From NCBI GenBank assembly GCA_030998225.1, contig JAPYXD010000715.1, positions 4,654,501 through 4,718,500 of the forward strand: a DNA stretch of 64,000 bases, in the 5' to 3' direction. Shown piece after piece: positions 46,173-56,299 of this stretch. The position numbers were made by a program, and so were the translations under genes. This stretch comes from Diplolepis rosae (lineage: Eukaryota > Arthropoda > Insecta > Hymenoptera > Diplolepididae). Every line of letters starts with the position of its first letter. The first letter of the stretch is position 1. A model generated the notes under the pieces. That model ran no database searches and had not been told where the DNA came from. It saw only the letters and a program-made list of their open reading frames with translations.

Positions 46173-47389
46173 CTACAATCGATCTTATGAAGAGTATCTT
46201 AGCCGCTTGAAGGTTTATTACAGTTCTTCAAAGCTTACCGCTTCGGAGTTAACAAAAATGATGTGGGAATCTCTCCATTCAATGTAATTCTACCCTTTAT
46301 GATAAAATCGGGAACTTCAGTCTTTTCGAGAAACAGCTTTTCTTTTTTACGGGCTTAACATGGGAAAGTATCATACAGTTAAGAGACATATTAACGTCAA
46401 TGCGAAACAGGCAAACCCATAGTCACTCAAGCGCTCGTGGTGTTTCTTTTCAAACGTCGCACTGGCAATTCGATTAGATTATTGGCTTCTATCCTCCAAA
46501 TTGAACACGAACAGTTGATTTCCGAATATTCAACTGCAGTAATGAAATCATTTGATGATGTGTTGCCTCATTATTGTGGAATAGCTGTTTCCGCCAGAGA
46601 TGGCCTTATCAAGAACCACACAACTGAAATCGCTGAGACATTGTTTGAGGCTCATGAACATTTATTTCTTATCTGTAATGATACTCATGCACATCATCAA
46701 AAGAGTTCAAACAATGAGTTTAAAAAAAACATATTCTGGTCAGAAAAAAGTCCCACTTTGTAAGCATTTTACAATTTGCACATCTGTCGGGCACGTACTT
46801 GATATGTTGGGACCATATCCAGTAAATCTGAATGATGCAGAAATATAGAGAATTCTTTTACAGGATCTGAATGGTTTATGCAAGTTATTGGCAAGAAACG
46901 ATTTTGTGGTTCTCGATCGTGGATTCCGGGATATGAAATATATGTTAGAGCTCAAAAAAATCGACGTATTGATGCCTTCTTTGAAAGGGAAACGAAAGCA
47001 GTTGACGACAAGAGAATCGAACGATTCCCGTTATGTGACGAAGATGCGTGGAGCGGTCGTAGCTGTCCACGGAATACTCAAGTAAAAATGTCGACTTTTT
47101 GATCACAAATAGGACAATAAATTGCTTCCAAATATTGGAACGTATTTCCGAATTGCATCATTCCTGAATAATGAATTGCGGGAAGAGGTTAGTCTAATTC
47201 ATAATTTTCAAGTGAGATCATAGAAAACATGAAAGCCACAAAAGATGTGGAAAACACTTTGGCTGTTGAAGCGGAAGAAAAATATTGGTTTCGGAAGAAA
47301 GTTGTCTTCGAAAGTATCACATCTGAAGACGTTTTAGACATCTAGAAATTATAGAAAGAGACTTGAAGATTCTATTCACTGGAGCATAT

Positions 47390-49870
47390 GGGGCATAATT
47401 TCTCAAGTGATACCACCCCAAAAAACGTAGTCGTCCGATCGAGCTTAAAATTTGGCTGATTGGAGTCCTATTTGATGGTACTTCCTACAAAAAATTTTTT
47501 TCGTTGTAACAAATCTAGTTATTGAATGTGTAGGAAAGTGATGTTTCTGTTTATCTGGGTGAATTATTTGAATGTGAGTTTGATGGATTTTGTTTTTTTG
47601 AAACCTTCTGTTTTTTTGTACATAGCTTATTTCGTAGAATTGTGTTTCTTGGCGATTTTTTTCGCTTTTGGAGGTAATTTCGCGGGCCTCTTCTGCGGTT
47701 TCTTTTTTTGGCCTTTTGGGAAGATGTCATACTTTTCAGAAAATGAAAACTTTTTCATTAAAAGTTTTCTATTCTGAGTATAAATGAAAGCGTGGTATTG
47801 TAGTGTACCCACTGGAATAAAGCTTGAGAGGTGAGTATGTGATGTTTTAAAGAACGTTGTATGCTAGAACGAGCTGCAAATGTCTTTATATTCGCCTCTA
47901 TGCCATCACACGCACCTTTGCCATGAGCTGTACCACGGAAGTGCCATTCTGCTGGGATATCGAAATCTTCGTCATGAGCTTGGAGATTAGCAAAGGTACT
48001 TTTATTCTTGAAATGTTGCCCAGCACCATCAGTAAAATAGTACATTTTCTTTGGCTCAAAGTTATTTTTTAGATAATTTATTATAATCTTTTGATATTCA
48101 TGAACAGCCACCGTGTCATGAGCTAAATTATCGGATATTATCGCGATACTTCTGTGTTTCAGCTCTCCGCCATCTTTGTAATAAATCACGACAGTGAAGA
48201 TTGTAGCTTGGTCGTTATGCCAGTGAAATGATTGAGCTGAATTCTGAACGACGAAAGCGTAATTCTCTGCAAAATCGGAGCAAATCAAAAACTCACCCGC
48301 CAATAAATTTTCTTTTAGGTTTTTAAAAAACGATGACTGCATCTTTGAAACAAAGTAATGAGTTTTTCATTTTAACAAGCGTTTACGGAAATCGTCCAGG
48401 AATTCATCGGTATCTATTACCAAAGTTTGCAAAGTATACCTGTCGGTTTGTAGCCAAATTTCGAATCTTACTTCATCGAAAGCATTTCTCAAATTTTCTT
48501 TCAACTTCGCAGTACCTGGGCAGATTTCACACTCTCCTAGAAAACAGGAACTTGAAGATTCAGAGCATACAATAGAATCCAGACAATCGTGATAATTGTT
48601 TAAACTCATGTCAGTATCCTCTGTCAAATTCTGAATATTGAACTCACTTAGCATGAACTTGATATTCTCATGGTGCATACAAACGTACACATTATGACTG
48701 CCACTGCCTCCTGCCAGAACACAATGACGAGGTCTGAGTTTTCTAAGTTTTGAAATACTTATCTCCAGACCTTCGTGTTCTGCTGCAAATTGTACATACA
48801 GCTCATTGATATTACATAGAAGAAGTCTTTTTGGGACATGAGAACGAGTTCCATCATCATTTTTTACCGACACAAAGTCTTTCATTCCTGGCATCATTTG
48901 ATTAATGTTATCGCGTTCGTAAAAAGTCTTTAAAAGAGTTTAAATTTCCAGGGGCACTGCTCTTCCTTTTTTTGGATTCGGGAATGTAAGAATTCCATAT
49001 TCTGGAACTAATTTTTTCACCTTAACTGCTTGCCGCTCTGACGTTTTTCGTCAGTTTTCTGCGTCCCCAAGATTTTGGTGCAAATGAAAAGAGTTGAAAT
49101 TTTTCTTGTCTACTTTTAGAGATGTTGAATTTTTCGATAATTTGATCAAGTACTTCAACACCCGCTTTATAATACTCGTCATCACACTGCATCTTTGTGT
49201 CATTGACCTTTAAAGGTATTGAAAACATCATTAGAAAAGTACTTCTTTGCAATTTAAGAAGGAAGCTTACATAGAAAGTAATATACGAAGTAAAAGGGAA
49301 ATAAAAACAGAAGACGAAACAGAAGGAGGAAAAATGGAATATGGTGTCGCGACTGCAGATATAATTGTTGTTTGGAATTAGAATAATTCAACAGAATCGA
49401 CAAAATTATATTATGAAATTAAATTATTTCTAAAGACAAGCCTGCTTCAAGAAACTCTTCTCAGATAAATAATATACCCAACTCGTATGCTGGGATATTA
49501 TGCTGAGTCAAAGTATTTTCTCTTATGGTAAACGAAAATAGTGGAACTCTAGTGGTAGATGTGACGAAGCAACGAAACAAATGAGGAAACAAATATACAA
49601 AGAAACAAACCCTGCCACGTGATTTTGATGTCACGTGATGAAATATCATGTATTTAGATTTTGAGGTTAGGTCTTTAAACATCCCACATGTATTTCACAG
49701 AGAGCAGTTACACTAACTGTGAATGATATTATGTGAAGTAAAAAATTAGCGTGAGGGTGTTTTGAATTTTTGTAGGAAATACCATCAAATAGGACTCCAA
49801 TCAGCCATACTTTAAGCCCGATCGGACGACTTCGTTTTTTGGGACGGTATTACTTGAGAAATTATGCCCC
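47390..49870 (-). mobile_element. 2.5-kb element with about 108-bp terminal repeats and ATAT target duplication
   Basis: The ends GGGGCATAATTTCTCAAGT (47390) and the complementary ACTTGAGAAATTATGCCCC type (ending 49870) extend as inverted copies for about 108 bp with a few mismatches. ATAT flanks both sides (47386-47389, 49871-49874). Excision with one ATAT restores FTGAYH in the host gene. It encodes one transposase-like protein on the minus strand. I recognise the protein family from insect repeats but cannot name the superfamily with confidence. Confidence 0.72.
47758..49252 (-). pseudogene. Transposase-like protein of the ATAT element, broken
   Basis: In order: an N-terminal segment (49252-49022), VPEYGILTFPNPKKGRAVPL, a stop near 48942, MMPGMKDFVSVKNDDGTRSH and KRLLLCNINELYVQFAAEHE, then cysteine-rich ECEICPG (48540-48520). 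After a frameshift near 48350 come LICSDFAENYAFVVQNSAQS, YYFTDGAGQHFKNKSTFANL and HGKGACDGIEANIKTFAARS. SDFAEN, TDGAGQ and the GKGACDG-type motif look like the acidic positions of a DDE/DDD nuclease. Relatives I remember read 'SRMMPGKKDYVSV' and 'SDGxxxQFKN'. Two frame breaks and at least one stop make it inactive. Confidence 0.6.
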
Positions 49871-50221
49871 ATATCATTTATAACAAGCAGTATCATATTT
49901 GGGCTGGAATGACTAAAGAAGATGGTCGGATCAGATTGTAATACATTAAATAACAATCTAATGTAATGGAATTGCAAGTTTAATCTCGTCGCATTTAAAA
50001 AAAAATGTACAGGTGTTTTGTGAAATATGAGCCGAATACTATCGGTGTTTCTGAATTGCTAGAGTATACATGTCATTTTGTCAACGTACGTAGGACTGTT
50101 GGCTGCTGCTCACATATTGCAGTAACAGTACACTACCTGGCCCATGCAAGGTACTTGTCAAAGATTTTGAAGTAAGCTGAAATTCTCAGAAAAATGATTC
50201 AGCAGGACAGCATCGTTGAGT

Positions 50222-50989
50222 GAAGATAGGTATAGAGGAGACATCGAGGGCGATTGAATGGTCCAAACCTTGCGGGGAAAGACGTCAGGATTTAGGTAAA
50301 GTTCCAAACCCGAACACGAGGATCGACACTTTCGAAAATCGCCAAAATCTCACGGATAAGAAGTAAGTTGTACGGGTAAGGCCCAAACTTGCGTTGGTGA
50401 GTCTGCTGTATTCGTGATGGATCTGGTAGTCCTCGTCAATTCAACCGTAGCTTGTCGACAAGATTTTACAAAATAGCTTTTTACCTCTTTTCTTTCTACT
50501 TCGCTCTTTACTAGTCTTTTCCTAAGATCGGATATATATTTAATATATAAAATAATATATAAAATATTTTATATTATAAATTTTATAATATAATATATAT
50601 ATAAAATATTTTATATTATAAATTTTGTATTATAATATATAAAAGAATATATATAAATATTAAATAATTATAAAAGAACAATTGATTGAAAATAACAATT
50701 TTTTAAAAATATTTATTAGATATTTATTGACAAATTGTTTTCAACATTCTTTCATTATCTTGATTACAATAATGAAGATATAAAGAAAATGGAAATAAAT
50801 TATCATTGATGATATTTTTAAAGTTTAATATTCATACAATATAATTTTCCTTTATACAATATGGTTACAAAATTAATATTATTCTCTATAAGGATACAAT
50901 AATAATCGATTTTTTAAAGAAATTTACAATTCTCGGAGAAATTAAAATTAAAACAAAGTATTCCTCTTAATATATAATAATTTATTAGA
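50222..50989. other. Unassigned spacer with AT microsatellite
   Basis: An AT-only stretch of TATAAAATAT-type repeats covers about 50535-50680. Nothing else recognised. Confidence 0.5.
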
Positions 50990-51881
50990 GAATGTAAATG
51001 ACCAGCTTCAGATCTGAAGTTATTTTATAGACTTTGAGAGTAAGATAGGCGAAAGGGCTCTTTTACGTCTATTTAACAGTTACTGTAAAGCAGCATCGTA
51101 ATTATAAAGAACCATCTCTTCGATCGTCATCTTTTCTGATTATAAATCTCAAATCCACCTATCTGCAGGTGCAAAGTATAGGCGTTATGAAAGAATTTTT
51201 ACAAAGGATTAATAAAATCTTAACTTAGTTTTCAGATCTACAGAATTATGACATGAATGAACATTATTATTTGTACAAATACATCAATATTTTTCTTTGA
51301 ATTTAAAAAATTTGATTGTAAACTAATTCCTGTAAATTATCTGACTTATTTCAATCAATTCAATTCACAATTTTTTTGGAAGTTATTACATATTACAAAC
51401 CAAAAATAAAAAATGAATCATTTTAACTTTATTACTTGTTTACTGGACATTAAATGAAATAATTTTTCTCCGTTTCAGTGATGAAAAAACATTTTTAATC
51501 ATATTTTTTTTTTTTTTTTTTTTTTTTTTTGGTGAGGAGGAAAAATGGCGAAATCTTTTATAGACGTTGTACAGGACTCTCCTAGGGCGGGGCTAGGCAT
51601 ACCTGTTAAAACCAAAAAACCAACTCTCTCGAACCAATACACCGCCCGCGGAACCGCCTTTCGGCTTTAAACTTCACGGGCGGTTAGTTCCAGCTTAAAG
51701 TCGCGTACGACTCTTCCGTCATCCATTCGCCCGGGACTCCCATCCGCGGTCGCACGCCCGTTAGGCAGACTGACTAGCCGTGCCAGTCGGGGGAGGAATA
51801 AAGCAATTCCTCCCCCGGACGACGCGGACGGCCAAGTCCGTCCAAGACGCAGGACCGCAGGTGCAGGCCCCGATGCGATTT

Positions 51882-53112
51882 CTACTGGCCCCCGTTGTTG
51901 CCGCGCTCTACACGCCCATCGAGCTCCCTCGTCTTCATCACCACGGTGACGAATGACTCGATAAGTGTCCATTTTTGTTCGAACTGGAGCATGAGAGAGA
52001 CCATCGTGTCAGGTGTGAGTTGGGCGCCCACTTCCCGACCGACAGCTTCTCTTGCCGCGCCCCACCTGGCACAGAAGAAGAGTGTGTGCTCTGCATTGTC
52101 CACAAGGGATCCGCAGTAGCTACACGACTCGTCGTCTCTTTTCTTAAAGCGCTTCAGGTACGCATTAAAGCAGCCATGGCCTGAAAGCGCTTGCGCCAGG
52201 TAAAAGCCGACTTGACCGTGCTTTCTATCCAGCCAAGTGGTGAGCTCCGGGATTAGACGGTGTGTCCATCTCCCGGATTGGTCACCATGCCATCTCGTCT
52301 GCCATTTCTCGACGAGTCTGCGCCTTCCATCCTTGCGGATGGCCTCCTTTGCGCGAGCGATTACCTGCGGGTAACACAGTTTGGTATGCCGAGACAATTC
52401 TCATCACAACACCTCTCTGTGCCGAGAACAGCTTCTTCAGGATAGCATGGTTGTTAAGGGCACTTGTCCAGATCGGAGCTGCATAAAGCAGCTTCGAATT
52501 TACCACGCTCGCCACCAGCCTTCTCTTAGCTTCCCTGGGTCCACCAATGTTGGGCATAAGCCGAGTCAGGGCAGCCCCACATTGAATAGCTTTGGCAGTC
52601 GCGATCTGCAGGTGTTCGCCGAAGCTAAGCCTTCGATCCAACTGCACTCCCAGGTACTTAATGCTTTTTTTCCACTCTATTTCATGTTCCCCGAGAGTGA
52701 TCTTCGGATATTGGAAAGATCTCCTGTCTGTGACCAGCAAAGCCTCGGTCTTCTCAGGGGCCATTTTCAGGCCTCTGCTATCTAACCAACGCTTTGCCCG
52801 CCACAGACTATCATTGATCCTCAGCTCCAGGATTTTGACGTCGGCAGCGGCGCACACGACAAGTGCGTCATCCGCGAAGCCGATGATGCTCGTTCCAGCA
52901 GGCAGGTCCATGCGCAGGAAATCGTCGTACATGACGTTCCAAACGAGTGGACCCACCCGCGACCCTTGAGGGGCGTCACATGTCATCTCCTCCTTGAGAG
53001 ACCATTTGTCGCCCTCATATATCACCCACCTGTCGCTGAGATAGTCATCTAACATTCGCAACAGGTAGTCTGGAACCTTTTTCCGCACCATCGCCTCGAT
53101 GCAGATGTTCCA
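51882..53112 (-). pseudogene. LINE reverse transcriptase catalytic part and C-terminal zinc finger
   Basis: It continues in frame after the TGA with LLRMLDDYLSDRWVIYEGDK, CDAPQGSRVGPLVWNVMYDD, then GFADDALVV, the RT catalytic FADD (near 52880), LKMAPEKTEALLV and KYLGVQLDRRLSF. A frameshift near 52390 moves to the frame 52397-51882. That frame ends with the HGCFNAYLKRF segment and a CCHC finger CSYCGSLVDNAEHTLFFC (near 52125-52070), typical of R1/I-type ORF2 tails. Stop at 51882. The copy is inactive but only lightly damaged. Confidence 0.82.
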
Positions 53113-54288
53113 TCACGCGGTATTGAACGCATTGCGTATGTCAATGCCGATCAACGCGCAGAATCCCTTACGCTTACCAGTTCCTCTTCTTGCTTTAGTG
53201 GCGATGTCCACCACAGTCTGGATGGAGTCAACTGTGGACCTGCCTTTCCGAAAGCCAAACTGGTTTTCCGAGAGACCATTCTCGCGGACCATGTGACCAT
53301 GTAGTCTTTGTAGGATCATTTCCTCCAAAAGCTTCCCCATCGTATCCAATAGACATATTGGTCTATACGATGAGGCATCACCTAGAGGCTTGTTGCCCTT
53401 CCTCAGCAGGACCAACCTCTGCTTCTTCCAGTCTGCGAAGAACCTCTGCTCCCGAAGACAGGAGTTGAAGACTTCTAGGAGGATCTCCGGGTATACCCCG
53501 ATCACCTCTTTGAGGATCTCGTTCGGCAACCCGTCGATCCCCGGCGCTGTGTTTGCCTTGAGCCTTCCACCCGCTCTCTTTAGTTCTTCGAGAGTGAAGA
53601 GTTCTTCGCCCCGGACCACGCAGGAGCTTCGGTCCTGTCTTTGGAACGGCTCTACATGCGGAAACAAGCTTCGCACGATGTACTTGACCTTGGCCTTCAT
53701 GGCTTTTAGGATCTCAGCGTAGGACTCAACGTCCTTCGCCGATACCCTGACAGCGTTGCCTGACCTAGCAGTCAGAGTTTTTTTTTTCTTTTTTTCCACC
53801 AGCTGCCATTCCCCATCCTTCTGTGGGGTCTGGCCTCTGGTGGCCGCAGCGTATGTGGGCGATGAGCTGCCCTTCCCTTTTTTGGAAATCCGATATTCTG
53901 GAGGAGAAGGAGCAACCCTCTTCTCCCCCTTCGTGAGTTTTTTCGGGGTGTCTCCCAGAGACGCAGAGCGCAGTCTCCGGAAGATACCCATCCTTTTCGA
54001 GGCGGGTTGGGATTCCAGCCTCTTCTGGAATTGCACTCCGCTTTCTAGAAGACATTTATGGGTGTTGAGCATTCCGCTCAACACCTCTGTAGCCTCGTTC
54101 ACGCTGTCTTTAACATGTCCAGGGTTGTTTCTCAGCATACCCTGCTGGATGATGCTGAGGGCCCTGGCCAATTTCTCCATTTTTTTGTTTTGCTCCCTCA
54201 GGAGCTGAAGGACGTCCTTCCATCCCTCAGCTTCTGGGGAGGCACCCAAGCCCTTGCTTGCTGCTGTAGTGTCCGATGTAGACTCCAA
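53113..54288 (-). pseudogene. LINE ORF1 (gag) fused in frame to reverse transcriptase by internal deletion
   Basis: This 391-codon frame starts at ATG 54288. The first about 190 codons are gag-like: a helical LLREQNKKMEKLARALSI segment, a basic stretch (KKGKGSSSPTYAAATRGQ), then DVESYAEILKAMKAKV, which in R1-type ORF1 normally leads to the zinc knuckles. Here it runs directly into ORF2 sequence KYIVRSLFPHVEPFQRQ, followed by RT motifs TAPGIDGLPNEILKEV, SYRPICLLDTMGKLLEEMIL, NQFGFRKGRSTVDSI and LIGIDIRNAFNTA. The stop TGA at 53113-53115 sits where relatives have NTARW, so an Arg codon CGA changed to TGA is likely. Zinc knuckles and endonuclease are lost. Confidence 0.8.
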
Positions 54289-54359
54289 ACCAGCAGCAGG
54301 TGTCGGCGTGTTCAGCGCCCCAGTTACCCTTTTCTTTATCTTTCGTCTTCATATTAAAC

Positions 54360-55509
54360 GTAGTAGTTTTAAGACGGTTCGCCCATCATGAGAGCCCTAC
54401 CGCAGTAGGGCTGCTATCCCCGCCTGTATAAATCCCTGATTGTGTGAGCCGAAACCGAGAAGCGGCTTATCGGATGGTCGATCCTATCGGCACATTTGAG
54501 GAAGCTAATAAAAAGGTTACGGGATAGGCCCGTGCCATAATGATGCAAAAGGTTTAACGTCACCCCTATCGACCGAGTGGTGCCAGGTCCGCCCCGACAC
54601 CTGACCCGGACTTCAGGCTAGACGATGTGCGATTTATCCTACGCCGCGTCGAATACAAGGAAATACTGACCAGGTAATCCTTCATTCCTGCGCCCGGACA
54701 TCCATGATTTCAACCCCGAAATTGGCTCGAGACAGTAGGATCGTGAGCGGTTTTCCCAGTTTAACATGTGGTTTCACGAGATCTTTGCCCTTCGCGGCCG
54801 AAACCCGGAGGGACTTACGGTTACCCATATTACTTCCACAGAGGTGAGGTACTGACATTACGTCCTACCCTGGTCGAGAAGCTACTACTCTTCCCTTGGC
54901 TAGTCTATCGGGAATATCGACCAGGCGCCGGCCGCAGCCCTATTCACTCAGCATTCCATTCATTTGTGTGTGGGTGTCGGAGTCGTGCATGTGATTGTGG
55001 TGTGACCAGAAGAGCGCACGCGGGAAGTACAGCGTCGTCGCCGCATGCGCATTTGGGGCGATACCCCGATTAAGTGGCCCCCCGCATTCACTCCGTGTTC
55101 GTTCGTGCGGCATCAGGAAACCTGTTCAAGGTCCCCTGATGTTTTCGCTCCACACCGCGTCCGCACGCGCTTGAAGGTCGCAGAGCGACCGTCGTGGCGC
55201 GTGCGCCCGGCAGGCCCATCTCTAGGGAAAAGCCTGTCTATAGGGCTCCCTTGGCGGCCATCCTGATGGCAACAGCCCTACTGCTGGCAGAGTCCTTGCG
55301 GCTACTACCGTTGGTGGGCTGCAGGACGCGTCTGCTCCGTGCATGGCCTCACACGTTCCTCTGGGTGAGACGCTGCCCTCCCGCAAAACGCTCTCTCAGG
55401 TCCTGGGTGTGTTGTGTTCCGTGTAGCTGTCAATGTGTCGTGTCACGTTGGTTTTCGTGTAACCCCTCCTCCTTTCTCATCCGGGTTTGGGACCGGCAAT
55501 GGCGGAGTT
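54360..55509 (-). other. LINE 5' leader, GC-rich
   Basis: About 1.15 kb of GC-rich sequence between the 5' target repeat and ORF1. It has a hairpin (CCCTACCGCAGTAGGG near 54396) and no conserved reading frame, although several open stretches occur because stop codons are rare in it. It is likely a 5' untranslated region with an internal promoter; this is inference. Confidence 0.55.
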
Positions 55510-56169
55510 TTTTTAATCATAATTAAAAATTGCTGGAGACTCAAATAATTGATTTGCGTAAATTCTGTCATTTGTTTTTTATTGAATAAATTCTATTTAT
55601 TAAATTCCATTGAATCGACTAAATTAAGACAAATAATTTACAGGAACTAGTTTGCAATCAAATTTTTTTTAAATCCAAAGAAAAATATTAATGCATTCGT
55701 AAAAATAACAATATTCATTCATGTCATAATTCTGTAGATCTAGAAACTAAGTTAAGATTTTATTGATCCTCTGTAAAAATCCTTTTATAATGCGTACACT
55801 TTGCACCTGCAGGTGCTTGGATTTGATATTTATAATCTGAAGAGATGACGATCGTCAAGATGGTTCTTTACAATTACGATACTGCCTGCCGGAAACTATG
55901 AAACTGTAAACCAGTGGTAAAGAAGCCTTTTTGCCTATCTTACTGTCAAAGTCTATAGAATAACTTTTATTTAGAAGGCAAAAAAAATACATGAATTTAT
56001 CAATCATAAAAATTCATTTCAAAACTATTTTTCCTAATTGTCAGTAGCTACTGACTCTTCGAACAAAACAGTTGTGTCAAGCAAAAAAGTAAAAAATTTT
56101 CGTGGAAGATTGAGATCTCAGTGAATGAATTGAAAGTGTGTTCAAATACAAAAAGTGTAAAAAAGAACT

Positions 56170-56258
56170 ATGACGTGCAAATTCAAGAATTGCATGAGCA
56201 AGTATGGTGTCACGAAACGAGTGTCATTTCATCGTTTACCAGTTGATGACAAAAATTT
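56170..56258 (+). CDS. Lone THAP first exon
   Basis: ATG 56170 opens MTCKFKNCMSKYGVTKRVSF followed by HRLPVDDKNL and a splice donor (TTT|GTAAGA at 56258/56259). The C-x4-C and VSFHRLP motif are the start of a THAP zinc-finger domain, whose remaining zinc ligands would be in the next exon. No next exon is seen before the repeat block that begins at about 56300. It could be the start of a THAP transposase destroyed by insertion, or an exon of a gene continuing elsewhere. Confidence 0.5.
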
Positions 56259-56299
56259 GTAAGAATTTTTTTTTATTAATCATTTAACCATTTTATATT

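Larger units (their letters stand above)
46190..50215 (+). pseudogene. DDE_4-type transposase pseudogene, split by the ATAT element
   Basis: The order of motifs is FFTGLTWESIIQLRDILTSM (about 46350), a frameshift, then RRTGNSIRLLASILQIEHEQ, LICNDTHAHHQKSSNNEFKK (first catalytic Asp), LDMLGPYPVNLNDAEI, FVVLDRGFRDMKYMLELKKI (second Asp), LMPSLKGKRKQLTTRESNDS and VVAVHGILK. In the last motif the expected catalytic Glu (VEAVHGKLK in relatives, from memory) is absent. DLKILFTGAY is then interrupted by the insertion 47390-49870 and continues HL*QAVSYLG. The cysteine-rich tail RRTVGCCSHI follows near 50090-50120. Several stops make it inactive. It belongs to the DDE_4 (Harbinger-like) type common in insects. 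Confidence 0.72.
51504..55509 (-). mobile_element. R1-clade non-LTR retrotransposon (LINE), internally deleted
   Basis: This is a 4.0-kb insert on the minus strand. It has a poly(A) tail (poly-T at 51504-51530 on the plus strand) and a direct repeat TTTTTAATCATA on both sides (51492-51503 and 55510-55521). The GC content is far above the neighbours. From 5' to 3': a 1.15-kb GC-rich leader (55509-54360), an ORF1-RT fusion, the RT C-terminus with a zinc finger, and a 3' region (51880-51531). Its apurinic endonuclease domain is absent. The clade call rests on the ORF1 and RT motifs and the C-terminal CCHC. It is not in rDNA. Confidence 0.85.
51003..55975. repeat. Palindromic element split at its centre by a LINE
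   Basis: Arms 51003-51503 and 55510-55975 are inverted copies: GATGACGATCGTCAAGATGG (right) against the AACCATCTCTTCGATCGTCA region (left), CACCTGCAGGTGC against CTGCAGGTGCAAAGT, and AATTATGACATGAATGAA against TTCATTCATGTCATAATT. The LINE sits almost exactly between them, so the uninterrupted element was about 970 bp. Confidence 0.7.

Noticed and set aside
53390..54357. Several plus-strand open stretches over 100 codons
   Set aside because: They are antisense shadows of the LINE coding regions in GC-rich DNA.
54768..55526. Plus-strand open stretches of about 100 codons
   Set aside because: They lie antisense to the GC-rich LINE leader, where stop codons are rare; no recognisable protein.
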